Shown piece by piece: positions 1 to 9,465 of a stretch of 64,000 nt of DNA (position 1 is the stretch's first letter; every line of letters starts with the position of its first letter). This stretch comes from Anaerolineaceae bacterium (GTDB lineage: Bacteria; Chloroflexota; Anaerolineae; Anaerolineales; Anaerolineaceae). Location: assembly GCA_016841525.1 (NCBI GenBank), contig JAENYZ010000003.1, positions 372,001 to 436,000 on the forward strand. The letters are read 5' to 3'. The notes below the pieces were generated by a model. The model did not search any database, was not told the origin of the DNA, and saw only the letters and a program-made list of their open reading frames with translations. The position numbers and the translations under genes were made by a program.

Positions 1-2
1 CA

Positions 3-728
3 GGTGAAGGCCCGTTTACTGTCTTTGCCCCCACAGATGATGCCTTTGCCAAACTCCCTGAGGGCACGGTCGAAGCATTACTTGCAGACATCCCAACACT
101 GACCGATATCCTTCTGTACCATGTTCTTTCAGGTGAGGTTTTAGCTGAAGAAGTGATCTCATTGAACAGTGCCAAAGCCCTGAACGAGAAATTTGTAGAG
201 ATCGAAGTTATGGACGGCATGGTATATGTCAACGACGCCCAGGTGATCATCACTGACATCCAGGCTGACAATGGCGTTATTCATGTGATTGATACCGTTC
301 TGCTTCCTGCAGAATCCCAGGGTTCAATTGTTGATATTGCAGTTGCTGATGGTCGTTTCCAGACACTGGTTGCCGCCGTACAGGCTGCTGGCCTAGCAGA
401 AACTTTGTCCAGTGAAGGTTTGTTTACCGTCTTTGCCCCAACTGACGATGCCTTTGCCAAACTCCCTGAGGGCACGGTAGAAGCATTACTTGCAGATATC
501 CCTGCGCTCACTGACATCCTTCTGTACCACGTTGTACCCGGGAAAGTAATGGCGGAAGAAGTCCTTGCTTTAGAAGAAGCGGGCACTCTTTTGGGTGAGA
601 ACGTGAGCATCCGTGTTGAAGATGGTAATGTCTATATCAATGATGCAATGGTGATCATCACCGATATTGTGGCAGACAACGGCGTTATCCATGTGATTGA
701 CACAGTTTTACTGCCTCCGGCAAATTAA
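3..728 (+). CDS. Fasciclin (FAS1) repeat protein, 3' part
   Basis: Partial gene whose start lies before the window; the reading frame is open from base 3. It holds the last part of one FAS1 domain and one complete second FAS1 domain. Both carry the family blocks [10 protein letters not shown] and [11 protein letters not shown], and the two repeats are nearly identical in places, as in recently duplicated domains. FAS1 domains are extracellular adhesion modules, so the protein is probably secreted or surface-bound; the signal peptide would be outside the window. There is no further domain before the stop, and an intrinsic terminator follows. Confidence 0.9.
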   Translation, partial: GEGPFTVFAPTDDAFAKLPEGTVEALLADIPTLTDILLYHVLSGEVLAEEVISLNSAKALNEKFVEIEVMDGMVYVNDAQVIITDIQADNGVIHVIDTVLLPAESQGSIVDIAVADGRFQTLVAAVQAAGLAETLSSEGLFTVFAPTDDAFAKLPEGTVEALLADIPALTDILLYHVVPGKVMAEEVLALEEAGTLLGENVSIRVEDGNVYINDAMVIITDIVADNGVIHVIDTVLLPPAN

Positions 729-762
729 ATTAATTACGATTTTTCTAACCAAATAACCGATG

Positions 763-791
763 GGCGAGGTTCAATTAGGACCTCGCCTTTT
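763..791 (+). terminator. Intrinsic terminator after FAS1 gene
   Basis: Arms GGCGAGGT (763-770) and ACCTCGCC (780-787) form a perfect 8-bp stem with a 9-nt loop, followed by TTTT. The site is 35 nt after the FAS1 stop. The rest of 729-994 shows no convincing gene. Confidence 0.75.
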
Positions 792-994
792 CGATTTAAT
801 TTGCCATGAAGCGTTCACGAAAATGATGATTTCAAATAGATTCTTTTTGAAAACATTTTCCCAAATAGGTCTCAAGGTCTACTGTTAAGGAATAGGCGCT
901 TAACGCTTGATGATCTGTTCGTTTGGAGGCTTTCTCCCGAACCTGGGCTTTCCTTTACAAACCCCCATAAATTGGATAAAATAGGTAATAACAG

Positions 995-1021
995 TATTTT
1001 CTATCTTTATGGTAGAAAATA
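995..1021. promoter_or_regulatory. Palindrome upstream of Rrf2 gene
   Basis: TATTTTCTA (995-1003) and TAGAAAATA (1013-1021) are perfect inverted 9-mers with a 9-nt spacer, ending 44 nt before the regulator start. Rrf2 proteins commonly bind such dyads and repress their own gene, so this is a candidate autoregulatory operator by inference. Confidence 0.5.
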
Positions 1022-1065
1022 TAATCCAAGAGATCATTTGTCGTTTATAGAAGAGAGTTTTTGAT

Positions 1066-1488
1066 ATGCAAATTACACGTCAGGCAGATTATGCACTACG
1101 CGCCATGCTTTATCTGGCAAGGGAATATCCCAAGAAGGATGAGCGTGCTGCCACCAGTAAGATCGCAGAGGAGCAGGAAATCCCGGCTTCCTTTTTGGCA
1201 AAAATTATTTCCCAGCTTTCAATAGCAGGCTTAATTCAAACCTCGCGCGGTGCTAAAGGCGGTGTGAGACTGGCACGCAAACCAGAAGAAATCTCCCTGC
1301 TGGATGTTGTTGAAGCTATTGACGGACCGATCAGCCTTAACGAGTGCGTTGACGATCCATCAGTATGTTCCTTCGGGGATAATTGCCCCATCCACGATGT
1401 TTGGTGCGAAGCTAAAGCGCAGTTGGTGCGAAAGCTGCGGGATGCTACTTTTGATAAGCTACTTGAAAAGGAAAACGCTAAAGTTTAA
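1066..1488 (+). CDS. Rrf2 family transcriptional regulator, Fe-S type
   Basis: A 140-residue protein of typical Rrf2 length. The N-terminus (TRQADYALRAMLYLA) and the wing motif SRGAKGGVRLAR around residues 60-71 are the family's winged helix. Cysteines C94, C101 and C107 have the spacing used by IscR/NsrR-like members to hold an iron-sulfur cluster; a further C114 follows. It is therefore a likely sensor of Fe-S status, redox or NO. A palindrome upstream suggests autoregulation. The next genes downstream are for cytochrome c maturation, a plausible but unproven target. Confidence 0.88.
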   Translation: MQITRQADYALRAMLYLAREYPKKDERAATSKIAEEQEIPASFLAKIISQLSIAGLIQTSRGAKGGVRLARKPEEISLLDVVEAIDGPISLNECVDDPSVCSFGDNCPIHDVWCEAKAQLVRKLRDATFDKLLEKENAKV

Positions 1489-1557
1489 GCTTGTTTGAAA
1501 TAATTTTTTAAGCGGCTGTTTTATGATGCCCTTTTGAATCATTCTTGATCAATAAAA

Positions 1558-1577
1558 TCCCACCGTCATTGGTGGGA
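1558..1577 (+). terminator. Hairpin between Rrf2 gene and ccm block
   Basis: TCCCACC (1558-1564) pairs with GGTGGGA (1571-1577) around a 6-nt loop, followed by ATTTG only. It is a weak terminator-like stem that separates the regulator transcript from the ccm genes. Confidence 0.45.
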
Positions 1578-1612
1578 ATTTGTTAACCAATTCTTTTATT
1601 CTAGAAACGCCT

Positions 1613-1900
1613 ATGGAACCCTTATTAATTGCGATTGTCCTCCTTCTTGTAATTGTCATTGGTTATGTCCTCAGCCGTCCTTTTGATAATCCACCAGAAC
1701 CACCAACACCCCCATCTCGTAAACCCGATCATAAAAGCGCCTATGACACTTTGCTTGATGAGATAAAATCCTTACAGGATGCGCTGAACGTCGGGGGTGA
1801 TGTTGATGATATTGAGGAACAAATCAGAGCAAAAAAACAGGAAGCTGCGAATCTCTTACGTCAAGAGAATGCCTCTTTAGATGATCGATCAAAATCCTGA
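1613..1900 (+). CDS. CcmI-like membrane-anchored coiled-coil protein
   Basis: A protein of 95 residues from the ATG at 1613; a TTG 33 nt upstream is in frame but lies inside the preceding hairpin region. There is one N-terminal membrane helix (residues about 4-20), a proline-rich linker and a helical tail (about 35-90). This order resembles the N-terminal part of CcmI/CycH, which holds apocytochrome for heme attachment, and it sits directly before ccmA. No TPR domain is present, so it would be a short form. The name rests on context and shape only. Confidence 0.5.
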   Translation: MEPLLIAIVLLLVIVIGYVLSRPFDNPPEPPTPPSRKPDHKSAYDTLLDEIKSLQDALNVGGDVDDIEEQIRAKKQEAANLLRQENASLDDRSKS

Positions 1901-1935
1901 GGGGCTATATTTAATTGGTCAATAATTTAAACATT

Positions 1936-2658
1936 ATGTCTGCAAACCCTGAAAAATCTTCCGGCCAAATTGTGGTTAAGAACCTTTTGAAAAGGTATCA
2001 CACCAAGCCAGTACTCAACCAGCTTTCAATTAACATCGATGCCGGTGCCTTATGCATCCTGGTTGGTGACAATGGCGTTGGGAAGACCACCCTGCTGCGT
2101 ATCCTGGCTGGTCTGGTACACCCTGACAGTGGCGAGATTGCCATTGGTAATTCCGGATCATCCAGAGAACCGCAGGATCGCCGGATGATCGGCTACCTTG
2201 GTCATCAATCCATGCTTTACCAGGATCTGAACGCTATTGAGAATTTGACTCACTATGCCCGGCTGTATCGGCTGCCCCAGGCTAATATGATCATTTCAGA
2301 ATTGATCCAATCGGTAGGTCTTGAAAAAAGTCAACACCAGATGGTCCGCACTTATTCGCGGGGCATGCAACAGCGTTTGTCCATTGCCCGGTCATTGCTG
2401 CACGACCCTGAAGTTCTATTGCTCGATGAACCTTATACCGGCCTTGACAAACAGGGTGCCCAATTTCTTGACAAGCGCCTGCAAAGCCTTCATCAGCAAG
2501 GGAAAACCATTTTTCTGGCTGCCCACCGCCCTCACAGGCTTTTATCTTTTGCCTCCCATGTTGCCTGGTTAATAGATGGAATGATTGCTGAGTACAGCCC
2601 TGTTCAGGATATCCCGAGGCACGCAAATTTAGCAGCTTATTTACAGGAGTCCGCATGA
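1936..2658 (+). CDS. ccmA: Heme exporter ATP-binding protein CcmA
   Basis: ABC transporter ATPase of 240 residues, the usual CcmA length. The Walker A motif GDNGVGKTT is at residues 44-52, a signature-like YSRGMQQRLS replaces the usual LSGGQ, and Walker B is LLLDEP. With CcmB it forms the complex that releases holo-CcmE during cytochrome c maturation (family knowledge). The ATG at 1936 is preferred to an in-frame TTG at 1915. The stop overlaps the ccmB start (ATGA), so the two are translationally coupled. Confidence 0.85.
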   Translation: MSANPEKSSGQIVVKNLLKRYHTKPVLNQLSINIDAGALCILVGDNGVGKTTLLRILAGLVHPDSGEIAIGNSGSSREPQDRRMIGYLGHQSMLYQDLNAIENLTHYARLYRLPQANMIISELIQSVGLEKSQHQMVRTYSRGMQQRLSIARSLLHDPEVLLLDEPYTGLDKQGAQFLDKRLQSLHQQGKTIFLAAHRPHRLLSFASHVAWLIDGMIAEYSPVQDIPRHANLAAYLQESA

Positions 2659-3338
2659 ATCCTTTTTGGGACTACCTTAATGCAATCTGGAACATTTTGC
2701 GAAAGGATCTGCAGGTGGAGTGGCGCGGAAAGCAAGGTGTGCCGGTGATGTTGGTGTTTGCGCTGCTTGTGGTATTCCTGTTCAACTTTGCCCTGCAGCT
2801 GTCACCAGATTTGCAGGCAGGATTGGCGGCTGGTTTGCTGTGGGTTTCCCTGGCTTTTGCATCCACCCTGGGATTAAACCGCAGCGTCAGCCTGGAGCAG
2901 GAGAACAAAGCCATGGACGGTTTGTTGATGGCACCTGTTGATCGATCTGCGATTTTCTTTGGGAAATTCCTCAGCAATTTCAGCTTCACCTTCCTGGTTG
3001 GGCTTGTGCTGCTGCCGGTTTTCAGCCTTTTCTATCAGCAGAACATGTTCAAATCCATGTTGGTGCTGGTGATCATCCTTGGGCTGGGTGCTTATACCAG
3101 CCTGGGCACCCTGCTGGCAGCCCTCAGCATCCAAACCCGGACACGGGACGTCCTGCTGCCCGTTTTGCTCTACCCACTGGCTTTGCCGATCCTGATTGCG
3201 GCAGTGGAAGCCAGCCGCAGCATTTTAGCTGGCCAGCCCATCAGCGATTACCAGAGCTGGATGACTTTCCTCCTGGCATGCAATATCCTTTTTACAGCTG
3301 CTGGACTGATGTTTTTTGAAACAATATTAGAGGAGTGA
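2655..3338 (+). CDS. ccmB: Heme exporter membrane protein CcmB
   Basis: A 227-residue protein with about six membrane helices. The N-terminal LRKDLQVEWRGKQGVPVM and the following NRSVSLEQENKAMDGLL block are characteristic of CcmB. It overlaps ccmA by 4 nt and ccmC by 4 nt, giving a tight operon. It is the permease partner of CcmA in the cytoplasmic membrane. Confidence 0.9.
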   Translation: MNPFWDYLNAIWNILRKDLQVEWRGKQGVPVMLVFALLVVFLFNFALQLSPDLQAGLAAGLLWVSLAFASTLGLNRSVSLEQENKAMDGLLMAPVDRSAIFFGKFLSNFSFTFLVGLVLLPVFSLFYQQNMFKSMLVLVIILGLGAYTSLGTLLAALSIQTRTRDVLLPVLLYPLALPILIAAVEASRSILAGQPISDYQSWMTFLLACNILFTAAGLMFFETILEE

Positions 3339-4024
3339 TTTTGACGAAGAAGCCAAAACTCTTAAAATTTATAGATATCCTATGCCTAATTTTAGTGCCT
3401 GGTGCCCTGGTTTTGATCCTGTTCTATACACCGACCGAACGCGTGATGGGCTCGGTGCAAAAGGTGTTTTATTTTCATGTGTCTGCTGCTTGGGCTGGCA
3501 TGCTCAGTTTTTTGATTGCAGCCGCGGCAGGGGGTGTTTACCTCTCAACACGAAGGCAAAAATGGGACTGGCTGTCCCTATCTTCAATTGAGGTGGGTCT
3601 GGTATTTGGGCTGATCGCCATCCTGAGCGGCATGATTTGGGCGCAGCCGATTTGGAACACCTGGTGGGTGTGGGACCCACGCCTGACGACCACCGCCATC
3701 ATGGAGTTGATCTACCTGGCTTATTTTATCTTACGCAGCAGCCTGAATACACCTGAATCCCAGGCGCGTTTGGGTGCAGTGTATGCCATTGTCAGTGCCG
3801 CCACCGTCCCCCTGACTTTTTTCTCCATTCGCTTGTTCCGCACCATACACCCGGTAGTGATCGCTGCAGGCGGGAGCGGCGGGAGCGCCTTCAATATGAC
3901 CCCGCGTATGCTGCTGGCTTTCTTTGTCAGCCTGTTTGTTTTCACGCTGCTGCTTATTGACCTGGTCTGGCATCGCAGCCGGCTGGCTAAGATTCAAGCG
4001 ATCAACCAGGGGGAAGGAGTTTAG
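3335..4024 (+). CDS. ccmC: Heme-handling protein CcmC
   Basis: A 229-residue polytopic protein starting at GTG within an overlap with ccmB. It contains the tryptophan-rich motif WNTWWVWDPRLTT that defines the heme-handling (WWD) family, with FYFHVSAAW before it and RTIHPVV after it supplying the expected flanking histidines. CcmC loads heme onto CcmE. The other required genes (ccmE, ccmF, ccmG, ccmH) are not in this window. Confidence 0.9.
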   Translation: MILTKKPKLLKFIDILCLILVPGALVLILFYTPTERVMGSVQKVFYFHVSAAWAGMLSFLIAAAAGGVYLSTRRQKWDWLSLSSIEVGLVFGLIAILSGMIWAQPIWNTWWVWDPRLTTTAIMELIYLAYFILRSSLNTPESQARLGAVYAIVSAATVPLTFFSIRLFRTIHPVVIAAGGSGGSAFNMTPRMLLAFFVSLFVFTLLLIDLVWHRSRLAKIQAINQGEGV

Positions 4025-4025
4025 C

Positions 4026-4172
4026 ATGCCCGTTGACACAATGACTGAAATGATATTGGGCTTTTCTGTAATCATCGGCGTCCTGGTGGTTTATATCTTG
4101 ATGCTGGCTGCTCGAATCAAGCGTGCGCGAGATAAAAACGATCGACTATCAGAGAATCATCCTGAATCCTGA
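4026..4172 (+). CDS. ccmD: CcmD-like small membrane protein
   Basis: A 48-residue protein that begins 1 nt after the ccmC stop. It has a single membrane helix (about residues 9-30) followed by a basic stretch (RIKRARDK), the topology of CcmD, which stabilises the CcmABC-CcmE complex. A longer in-frame extension upstream lies inside ccmC and is not needed. Assignment is by position and shape; the sequence itself is weakly conserved in this family. Confidence 0.65.
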   Translation: MPVDTMTEMILGFSVIIGVLVVYILMLAARIKRARDKNDRLSENHPES

Positions 4173-4285
4173 TTGAAAATTTACCCCATTTATATTAATC
4201 CAATAATTTGTTAACGATCTTCTATGACTGCCTCGGTATCCTCATATTAGTAATCAAAGAAGTATCTAATTGAGGAGATCGAATT

Positions 4286-6196
4286 ATGTCTAAAATTATT
4301 GGAATTGACTTGGGGACAACTAACAGCGTCGTTTCTGTGGTCGAAGGCGGCACCGCCACAGTCATTCCAACGGCGGAAGGTTCACGCCTTCTCCCCTCAG
4401 TTGTCGCATTTAATAAAAACGGTGAACGTCTGGTCGGGATTCCTGCCAAACGACAGGCCGTAGTAAATTCTGAAAATACAATATCATCCATCAAACGCTT
4501 TATGGGTCGACGTTATGACGAGGTCGAATCTGAGCGCAAGATGGTGCCTTATGAAGTGGTTGATGGACCCGCGGGTGATGCCCGTGTGCGTATCCCGGTA
4601 AACGGTAAAACTTATACCCCGCAGGAAATCTCTGCAATGATCCTTGAGAAACTAAAGAAGGACGCAGAAGCATACCTGGGGCAGGAAGTTTCGCGTGCTG
4701 TGATCACTGTTCCCGCGTATTTCAATGACAGCCAGCGCCAGGCGACAAAAGATGCCGGTAAGATTGCCGGTTTGGAAGTTATGCGGATCATCAACGAGCC
4801 GACGGCTTCTGCTCTGGCTTACGGTCTGGATAAGAAAGAAAGCGAAATCATCCTGGTCTTCGACCTGGGCGGCGGCACATTTGATGTCAGTTTGCTTGAG
4901 GTCGGCGATGGCGTGATCGAGGTGAAATCCACCAACGGCGATACCCACTTGGGCGGCGACGATTGGGATGAGGTCATCGTCAATTGGGCTGCGGATGAGT
5001 TCAAGAAGCAGCAGGGCATTGATTTGCGCGAAGATCGACAAGCGCTTCAGCGTTTGCGTGAGGCAGCCGAAAAAGCAAAGATCGAATTGAGTTCTGTGAT
5101 GGAAACAGAAATCAACCTGCCCTATGTGACTGCTGATGCAAGCGGTCCGAAGCATTTGCTGCTCAAACTGAACCGGGCGAAATTTGAACAAATGACGTCC
5201 CACCTGGTTGAGCGTGCAAAGGGACCCTTCAATTCAGCGATCAAAGATGCTGGATTGAACGTGGATAAAATTGACGAAGTTGTGCTTGTGGGTGGTGCAA
5301 CACGTATGCCCATGATCCAGGACCTGGTCCGAGACCTGACTGGCGGTAAAGAGCCAAACAAGGCAGTTAACCCCGACGAGGTTGTATCTATTGGTGCAGC
5401 GATCCAGGGCGGTGTTTTAGCAGGTGACGTCAAAGATGTGCTCTTGCTGGATGTGACCCCGCTTTCACTGGGTGTTGAAACCCTGGGCGGTGTTATGACC
5501 ACCTTGATTGAACGCAACACAACCATCCCGGTTAAGAAAACAGAGACTTTCTCGACAGCAGAGGATAACCAAACCTCGGTTGATATCCATGTCTTGCAGG
5601 GTGAGCGCCCCATGGCGCAGGATAATATGAGCCTTGGACGCTTCCGGTTGGATGGCATTCCACCGGCACAGCGCGGCATTCCACAGGTCGAAGTGACCTT
5701 TGATATTGACGCCAATGGCATTCTGAACGTGAACGCCAAGGACAAGGCTTCAGGCAAGGAACAAAGTGTGACCATCACAGCCACGACCAACCTAGATAAA
5801 AGCGATATTGAGAAAATGGTGGATGAAGCAGCAAAGAACCGAACTGCGGACGAACAGCGCAAAGAGCTGATCGAAATGCGTAATAACGGTGACTCCCTGG
5901 CATACCAGGCTGAGAAGCTGCTCAAGGATATGGGCGAAAAAGTCCCGGCTGACCAGCGCAGCAAAGTTGAAAGCGAAGTGAAAGATCTTCGTGAGGCTAT
6001 CCAGGGTGATGATAAGTCCAGAATCCAGAAGGCGATGGATGCTTTGCAATCTGATTTGCAAGCCATCGGTCAGACGGCTTACCAACAGCAGCCAGGGGCA
6101 TCTGCCCAACCCGGCGGCGTCGCAGGACAAGGTTCTGCAGATGAATCCGGTAAGGACGATGAGGATGTTGTTGAAGGCGAATTTAGAGAAGCATAA
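4286..6196 (+). CDS. dnaK: Chaperone protein DnaK (Hsp70)
   Basis: A full-length 636-residue Hsp70. The phosphate-1 motif GIDLGTTNS is at residues 5-13, phosphate-2 is [12 protein letters not shown] and the adenosine motif is [10 protein letters not shown]. The substrate-binding domain and an acidic tail (DEDVVEGEF) follow. The ATP-driven chaperone refolds proteins with DnaJ and GrpE, neither of which is adjacent. A good ribosome site (GAGGAG) precedes the ATG. No CIRCE inverted repeat is visible upstream, so HrcA control is not indicated here. Confidence 0.98.
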   Translation: MSKIIGIDLGTTNSVVSVVEGGTATVIPTAEGSRLLPSVVAFNKNGERLVGIPAKRQAVVNSENTISSIKRFMGRRYDEVESERKMVPYEVVDGPAGDARVRIPVNGKTYTPQEISAMILEKLKKDAEAYLGQEVSRAVITVPAYFNDSQRQATKDAGKIAGLEVMRIINEPTASALAYGLDKKESEIILVFDLGGGTFDVSLLEVGDGVIEVKSTNGDTHLGGDDWDEVIVNWAADEFKKQQGIDLREDRQALQRLREAAEKAKIELSSVMETEINLPYVTADASGPKHLLLKLNRAKFEQMTSHLVERAKGPFNSAIKDAGLNVDKIDEVVLVGGATRMPMIQDLVRDLTGGKEPNKAVNPDEVVSIGAAIQGGVLAGDVKDVLLLDVTPLSLGVETLGGVMTTLIERNTTIPVKKTETFSTAEDNQTSVDIHVLQGERPMAQDNMSLGRFRLDGIPPAQRGIPQVEVTFDIDANGILNVNAKDKASGKEQSVTITATTNLDKSDIEKMVDEAAKNRTADEQRKELIEMRNNGDSLAYQAEKLLKDMGEKVPADQRSKVESEVKDLREAIQGDDKSRIQKAMDALQSDLQAIGQTAYQQQPGASAQPGGVAGQGSADESGKDDEDVVEGEFREA

Positions 6197-6253
6197 AGCT
6201 GGTGAAAGGTGAATAGAAACTGGTGATTAGGTAATTAGTTGCCAAGTATTAGG

Positions 6254-6284
6254 AAGGCTGCTCCTCCGTGGAGCAGCCTTTTTG
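6254..6284 (+). terminator. Intrinsic terminator after dnaK
   Basis: AAGGCTGCTCC (6254-6264) and GGAGCAGCCTT (6270-6280) form a perfect 11-bp stem with a 5-nt loop, followed by TTT. Confidence 0.85.
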
Positions 6285-6453
6285 TATCTGGATTGAGGTC
6301 CTTGCCTTTAGGAGGCACGCGGAGAGGGTTAGGCAGACATGTTCTATTTTCCAAACCATTTCGGGCTGAAGCCCCTCACTCCAAGTTGGTTTTTCTTACT
6401 TCTTGCTAGCGTGGAATTGCTGCAAGTCACTTCTTCAACACTATACGTTTGGT

Positions 6454-6518
6454 GAGACTGCCACGCTTCTCTCGTAGTGACAAAAAATCTGTCATTACGA
6501 GCGGAGCGAAGTAATCTC
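6454..6518. repeat. Imperfect palindromic dispersed repeat
   Basis: The left arm, beginning GAGACTGCCACGCTTC, and the right arm, ending AGCGAAGTAATCTC, form an imperfect inverted repeat. A half copy (GACTGCCACGCTTCGCTTGC) occurs at 26677-26696. This is a REP-like intergenic element. Confidence 0.6.
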
Positions 6519-6525
6519 ATACGCT

Positions 6526-6960
6526 CCAGGGGAAGGTGGCACACCGCAGGCGTGGCAGATGAGGGTTATCAGAGCCATCCCGACTACCCCTCGCAAGCAT
6601 GGGGAAAAAAGGTTGCAGGAATTAGGCAATCAGGTATCAGGAAAAGCTCTTGAACTATAAACATTCGTAGATCACGTATGGTGTCGCTAAACGCCTACGT
6701 GACAATCTTTTTGTCAGCTGCAAGAGCCCTCATCAGTCAGCTTGCAGCTGACAGCTTCTCCCAGGAGAAGCCTAAAAAGCCTCCCCTTTGCACCTGAAAG
6801 GGTGTTCCGCTGCGCTCAAGGGAAAGGTGGCACACTGAAATTGTGACGGATGAGGTTTTACCGATATTATTACGAATGATTAAACAGCAAGGGCGACGCG
6901 GCCATCGATTTCTCGATACTTCGCGCGTCGCCCCTGTCATCTAATTAATCATTTGGTCAA
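6526..6960. other. Gene-free stretch with decayed repeats
   Basis: No credible gene is visible between dnaK and the minus-strand PLP gene (6197-6967). Two related blocks, near 6532-6572 and 6825-6860, both read AAGGTGGCACAC and then GATGAGG after a short variable part. The stretch 6750-6785 holds a CTTCTCC...GGAGAAG dyad. These look like worn copies of an intergenic repeat family. Confidence 0.45.
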
Positions 6961-6967
6961 AAATTTA

Positions 6968-8434
6968 TTACAGCAGCCCTACTCTTTCGTTGAATTCCAC
7001 AATCTTTTCATCGATTTCAGGCACCTGTTCTTGCAATTCAGTCCAGTAATTCGGGTCATACCACTGTGCCTGGATCTCTTCGTAGGTCTTACCCTGCTGT
7101 TCAACCCAGGTGTAATATTTCAGGTTGTGGATGCGTTTTTGCCCCATATAGGTCAGATCTTCAAGATGATCGGTCTCAATACCCTTCAACCAGCGAGCAT
7201 CATCTACAGCTGCTTGCTTTTCAGAATAATCACCCATTTCCTGCTGCATTTCATGCAAACGGCTCTTGTAGAGCTCCATGGAGTCTGTCAGCATGGTTAC
7301 AATGACATCATTTTCTGAGAGTTCGTAATATTTTGCGGCTTTGATAGCAGACAGAACGTTTGAAATACCGGAGAAACCTAATAGATCCAGTTTCTCGACA
7401 ATTTCCTCGGGAACACCGGATTTGACCAAATGAGCATGTCCTTCTGGCTCATTAAAAAGGCGTGCAAGGTTGACGACAGCATTGTCATCGATGGCAACCA
7501 CGGTGTCTGTATTTCGAGCGTTATGGATCCATGGGACGTGTTTGTCACCGATGCCCTCAATGCGGTGTGCTCCGAATCCGTTATATAAAAGCGTTGGGCA
7601 TTGCACAGCTTCCGAGGCAACAACATGGCTGCCCGGGAAGACTTTCTTCAAATAATCCCCTGCCGCAATGGTTCCGGCGGAACCGGTGGCTGAGGCAACA
7701 CCCCAATAGCTGTCCTTTGGACCAGCAATCTCATTAAACATTCGCTCAATGGCTTTGCCAGTTAAGTAATAATGCCAGAGATGGTTGCCGAATTCGTCGA
7801 ACTGGTTGAAGATCATCAAATCTTCACCTGTTGCACGTAATTCCCAGCATTTATCAAAAATTTCTTTCACATTGGATTCAGAACCAGGTGTTTTGATCAC
7901 TTCACCGGCGATGCTTGCAAGCCAATCAAAACGTTCCTGGCTCATTTCTTCAGGAAGGATGGCGATGGATTCGCAAGCCAGTAAGGCTGAATCATAGGCA
8001 CCGCCGCGGCAGTAATTGCCGGTGGAAGGCCATACAGCCTTTTGCTGTGTGGGGTCAAATTGCCCGGTTACCAGGCGTGGGACGAGGCAGCCAAAGGCAG
8101 CGCCAACCTTGTGGGCGCCAGTGGGGAACCATTTTCCTTCAAGTGCTATGATTCGAGCAGGTGTGCCCGTCAGACTTTCAGGAAATTCCATGTAGTTTAA
8201 TCCGCCGAAAAGACCGCCATGGGGTTTGGGCTCGTTGTGCCAGGTGATACGGAACAGGTTGCGTGGATGCAGGTCCCACAAGCCAATTCCCTTCAGCTCT
8301 TCTTTTATATTTGCAGGGACTTTACTTGGATCGAGCATTTGCTCAAAGGTGGGGATGATAATATTGCGCTCTCGGGCACGTTTGACGGTTCGCTCAAGGC
8401 GATCCGGGTATACCGTTAAATCGATTTTGGTCAT
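6968..8434 (-). CDS. PLP-dependent fold-type II enzyme, 488 aa
   Basis: A large pyridoxal-phosphate enzyme of the tryptophan synthase beta/threonine synthase fold. K109 in FPTGAHKVGAAFG fits the Schiff-base lysine, STGNYCRGGAYDS is the asparagine loop, and ASATGSAGTIAAGDYL is the glycine-rich phosphate loop. It is about 100 residues longer than TrpB or YgeX, with an extra C-terminal segment. I do not recognise the substrate. Its place in a block with carbamoyltransferases and carbamate kinase suggests an amino-acid elimination or replacement step. It is 80 nt after the glycosyltransferase gene and last in the block. Confidence 0.8.
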   Translation of the reverse strand: MTKIDLTVYPDRLERTVKRARERNIIIPTFEQMLDPSKVPANIKEELKGIGLWDLHPRNLFRITWHNEPKPHGGLFGGLNYMEFPESLTGTPARIIALEGKWFPTGAHKVGAAFGCLVPRLVTGQFDPTQQKAVWPSTGNYCRGGAYDSALLACESIAILPEEMSQERFDWLASIAGEVIKTPGSESNVKEIFDKCWELRATGEDLMIFNQFDEFGNHLWHYYLTGKAIERMFNEIAGPKDSYWGVASATGSAGTIAAGDYLKKVFPGSHVVASEAVQCPTLLYNGFGAHRIEGIGDKHVPWIHNARNTDTVVAIDDNAVVNLARLFNEPEGHAHLVKSGVPEEIVEKLDLLGFSGISNVLSAIKAAKYYELSENDVIVTMLTDSMELYKSRLHEMQQEMGDYSEKQAAVDDARWLKGIETDHLEDLTYMGQKRIHNLKYYTWVEQQGKTYEEIQAQWYDPNYWTELQEQVPEIDEKIVEFNERVGLL

Positions 8435-8514
8435 TGATAGCTCCTTGATAACTTGTAAAAAATTTTGGTTTGTAATTATATCTTTTTTATTGAAAGTTGT
8501 TCAATATCTTGTCA

Positions 8515-9465
8515 TTATTCTTCGATATTCTTGGGCATTTCAGGCGCTTCAGCAACAATATACAATGGTCTTCCTTTGGCTTCATCATAGATGCGCCCAA
8601 TGTATTCGCCAATGATACCCAGGGCAATCAGCTGTACGCCGCCCAGGAACAGCACGATAATCAAAGTAGTTGCCTGACCCAGCAAGACTGTGCCGGTGGT
8701 CAGGCGTAAGATCGCCACGATCGGGATAGCCAGAACACTCAAACCCGCCGCAATAAACCCGATATAGGTGGCGAGCTGCAAGGGGAAGTACGAAAAACTG
8801 GTGATAGCGTTCAAAGCCAGCTTGATCATCTTGTTCAGGGGATACTTTGTCTCACCTGCATAACGGGGTTTTCGTTTGTATTTAACACCAACTTGTTTAA
8901 ACCCAACCCAGGCAGACATGCCGCGCAAAAATCGATGCTTTTCACGCATTTGCCGCATGACGGCTACAACTTTTTTGTCCATCAGACGGAAATCGCCCGT
9001 GTCTAATGGGATATTCACATCGGTAATTTTAAAGATAAGGCGGTAAAAAAGGGAGGCTGTGGTCCGTTTGAACCAGGTCTCGCCTTCACGTTCTTCCCGA
9101 ACTGCATAAACAACCTCGAACCCTTCTCGCCATTTTTCAATTAAATCCAGGATAACTTCCGGTGGGTCCTGCAGGTCAGCATCGATGATTACAACAGCAT
9201 CCCCGCGACTGTAATCAATCCCTGCGGTGACAGCGATTTGATGCCCAAAATTTCGGGCAAAGATAACGGGGCGTACTCGCGCATCGTTTTCAGCCAGTTT
9301 ACGGATGATTTCCGTCGAGCCGTCCGAAGAACCGTCATCCACCAGGATTAACTCCCAGGGCTCCCCGGTTTTATCCATCACTTCCCGCAGGCGGGGATAA
9401 AGTTCGGGGATATTATCAAGTTCGTTATAAATGGGCGCAATGATGCTAAAAATTGGCTTTGTCAT
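8515..9465 (-). CDS. Family 2 glycosyltransferase, GtrB/DPM1 type
   Basis: A 316-residue protein. The GT2 catalytic domain (about 1-230) contains [12 protein letters not shown] and the metal/nucleotide motif [11 protein letters not shown], typical of polyisoprenyl-phosphate sugar transferases. Two membrane helices follow (about 232-255 and 268-292). It probably transfers a sugar to a lipid carrier at the inner face of the membrane. Its start overlaps the stop of the upstream threonine-synthase-type gene by 4 nt, odd company for a catabolic block. Confidence 0.9.
   Translation of the reverse strand: MTKPIFSIIAPIYNELDNIPELYPRLREVMDKTGEPWELILVDDGSSDGSTEIIRKLAENDARVRPVIFARNFGHQIAVTAGIDYSRGDAVVIIDADLQDPPEVILDLIEKWREGFEVVYAVREEREGETWFKRTTASLFYRLIFKITDVNIPLDTGDFRLMDKKVVAVMRQMREKHRFLRGMSAWVGFKQVGVKYKRKPRYAGETKYPLNKMIKLALNAITSFSYFPLQLATYIGFIAAGLSVLAIPIVAILRLTTGTVLLGQATTLIIVLFLGGVQLIALGIIGEYIGRIYDEAKGRPLYIVAEAPEMPKNIEE

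Noticed and set aside
281-610. Open frame on the strand opposite the FAS1 gene
   Set aside because: Mirror of the duplicated FAS1 coding sequence; no family pattern and no ribosome site.
4173-4285. CIRCE element before dnaK
   Set aside because: The TTAGCACTC/GAGTGCTAA dyad is not present.
5122-6066. 314-codon open frame opposite dnaK
   Set aside because: Serine/arginine-rich composition typical of antisense to a strongly coding gene; dnaK is certain.
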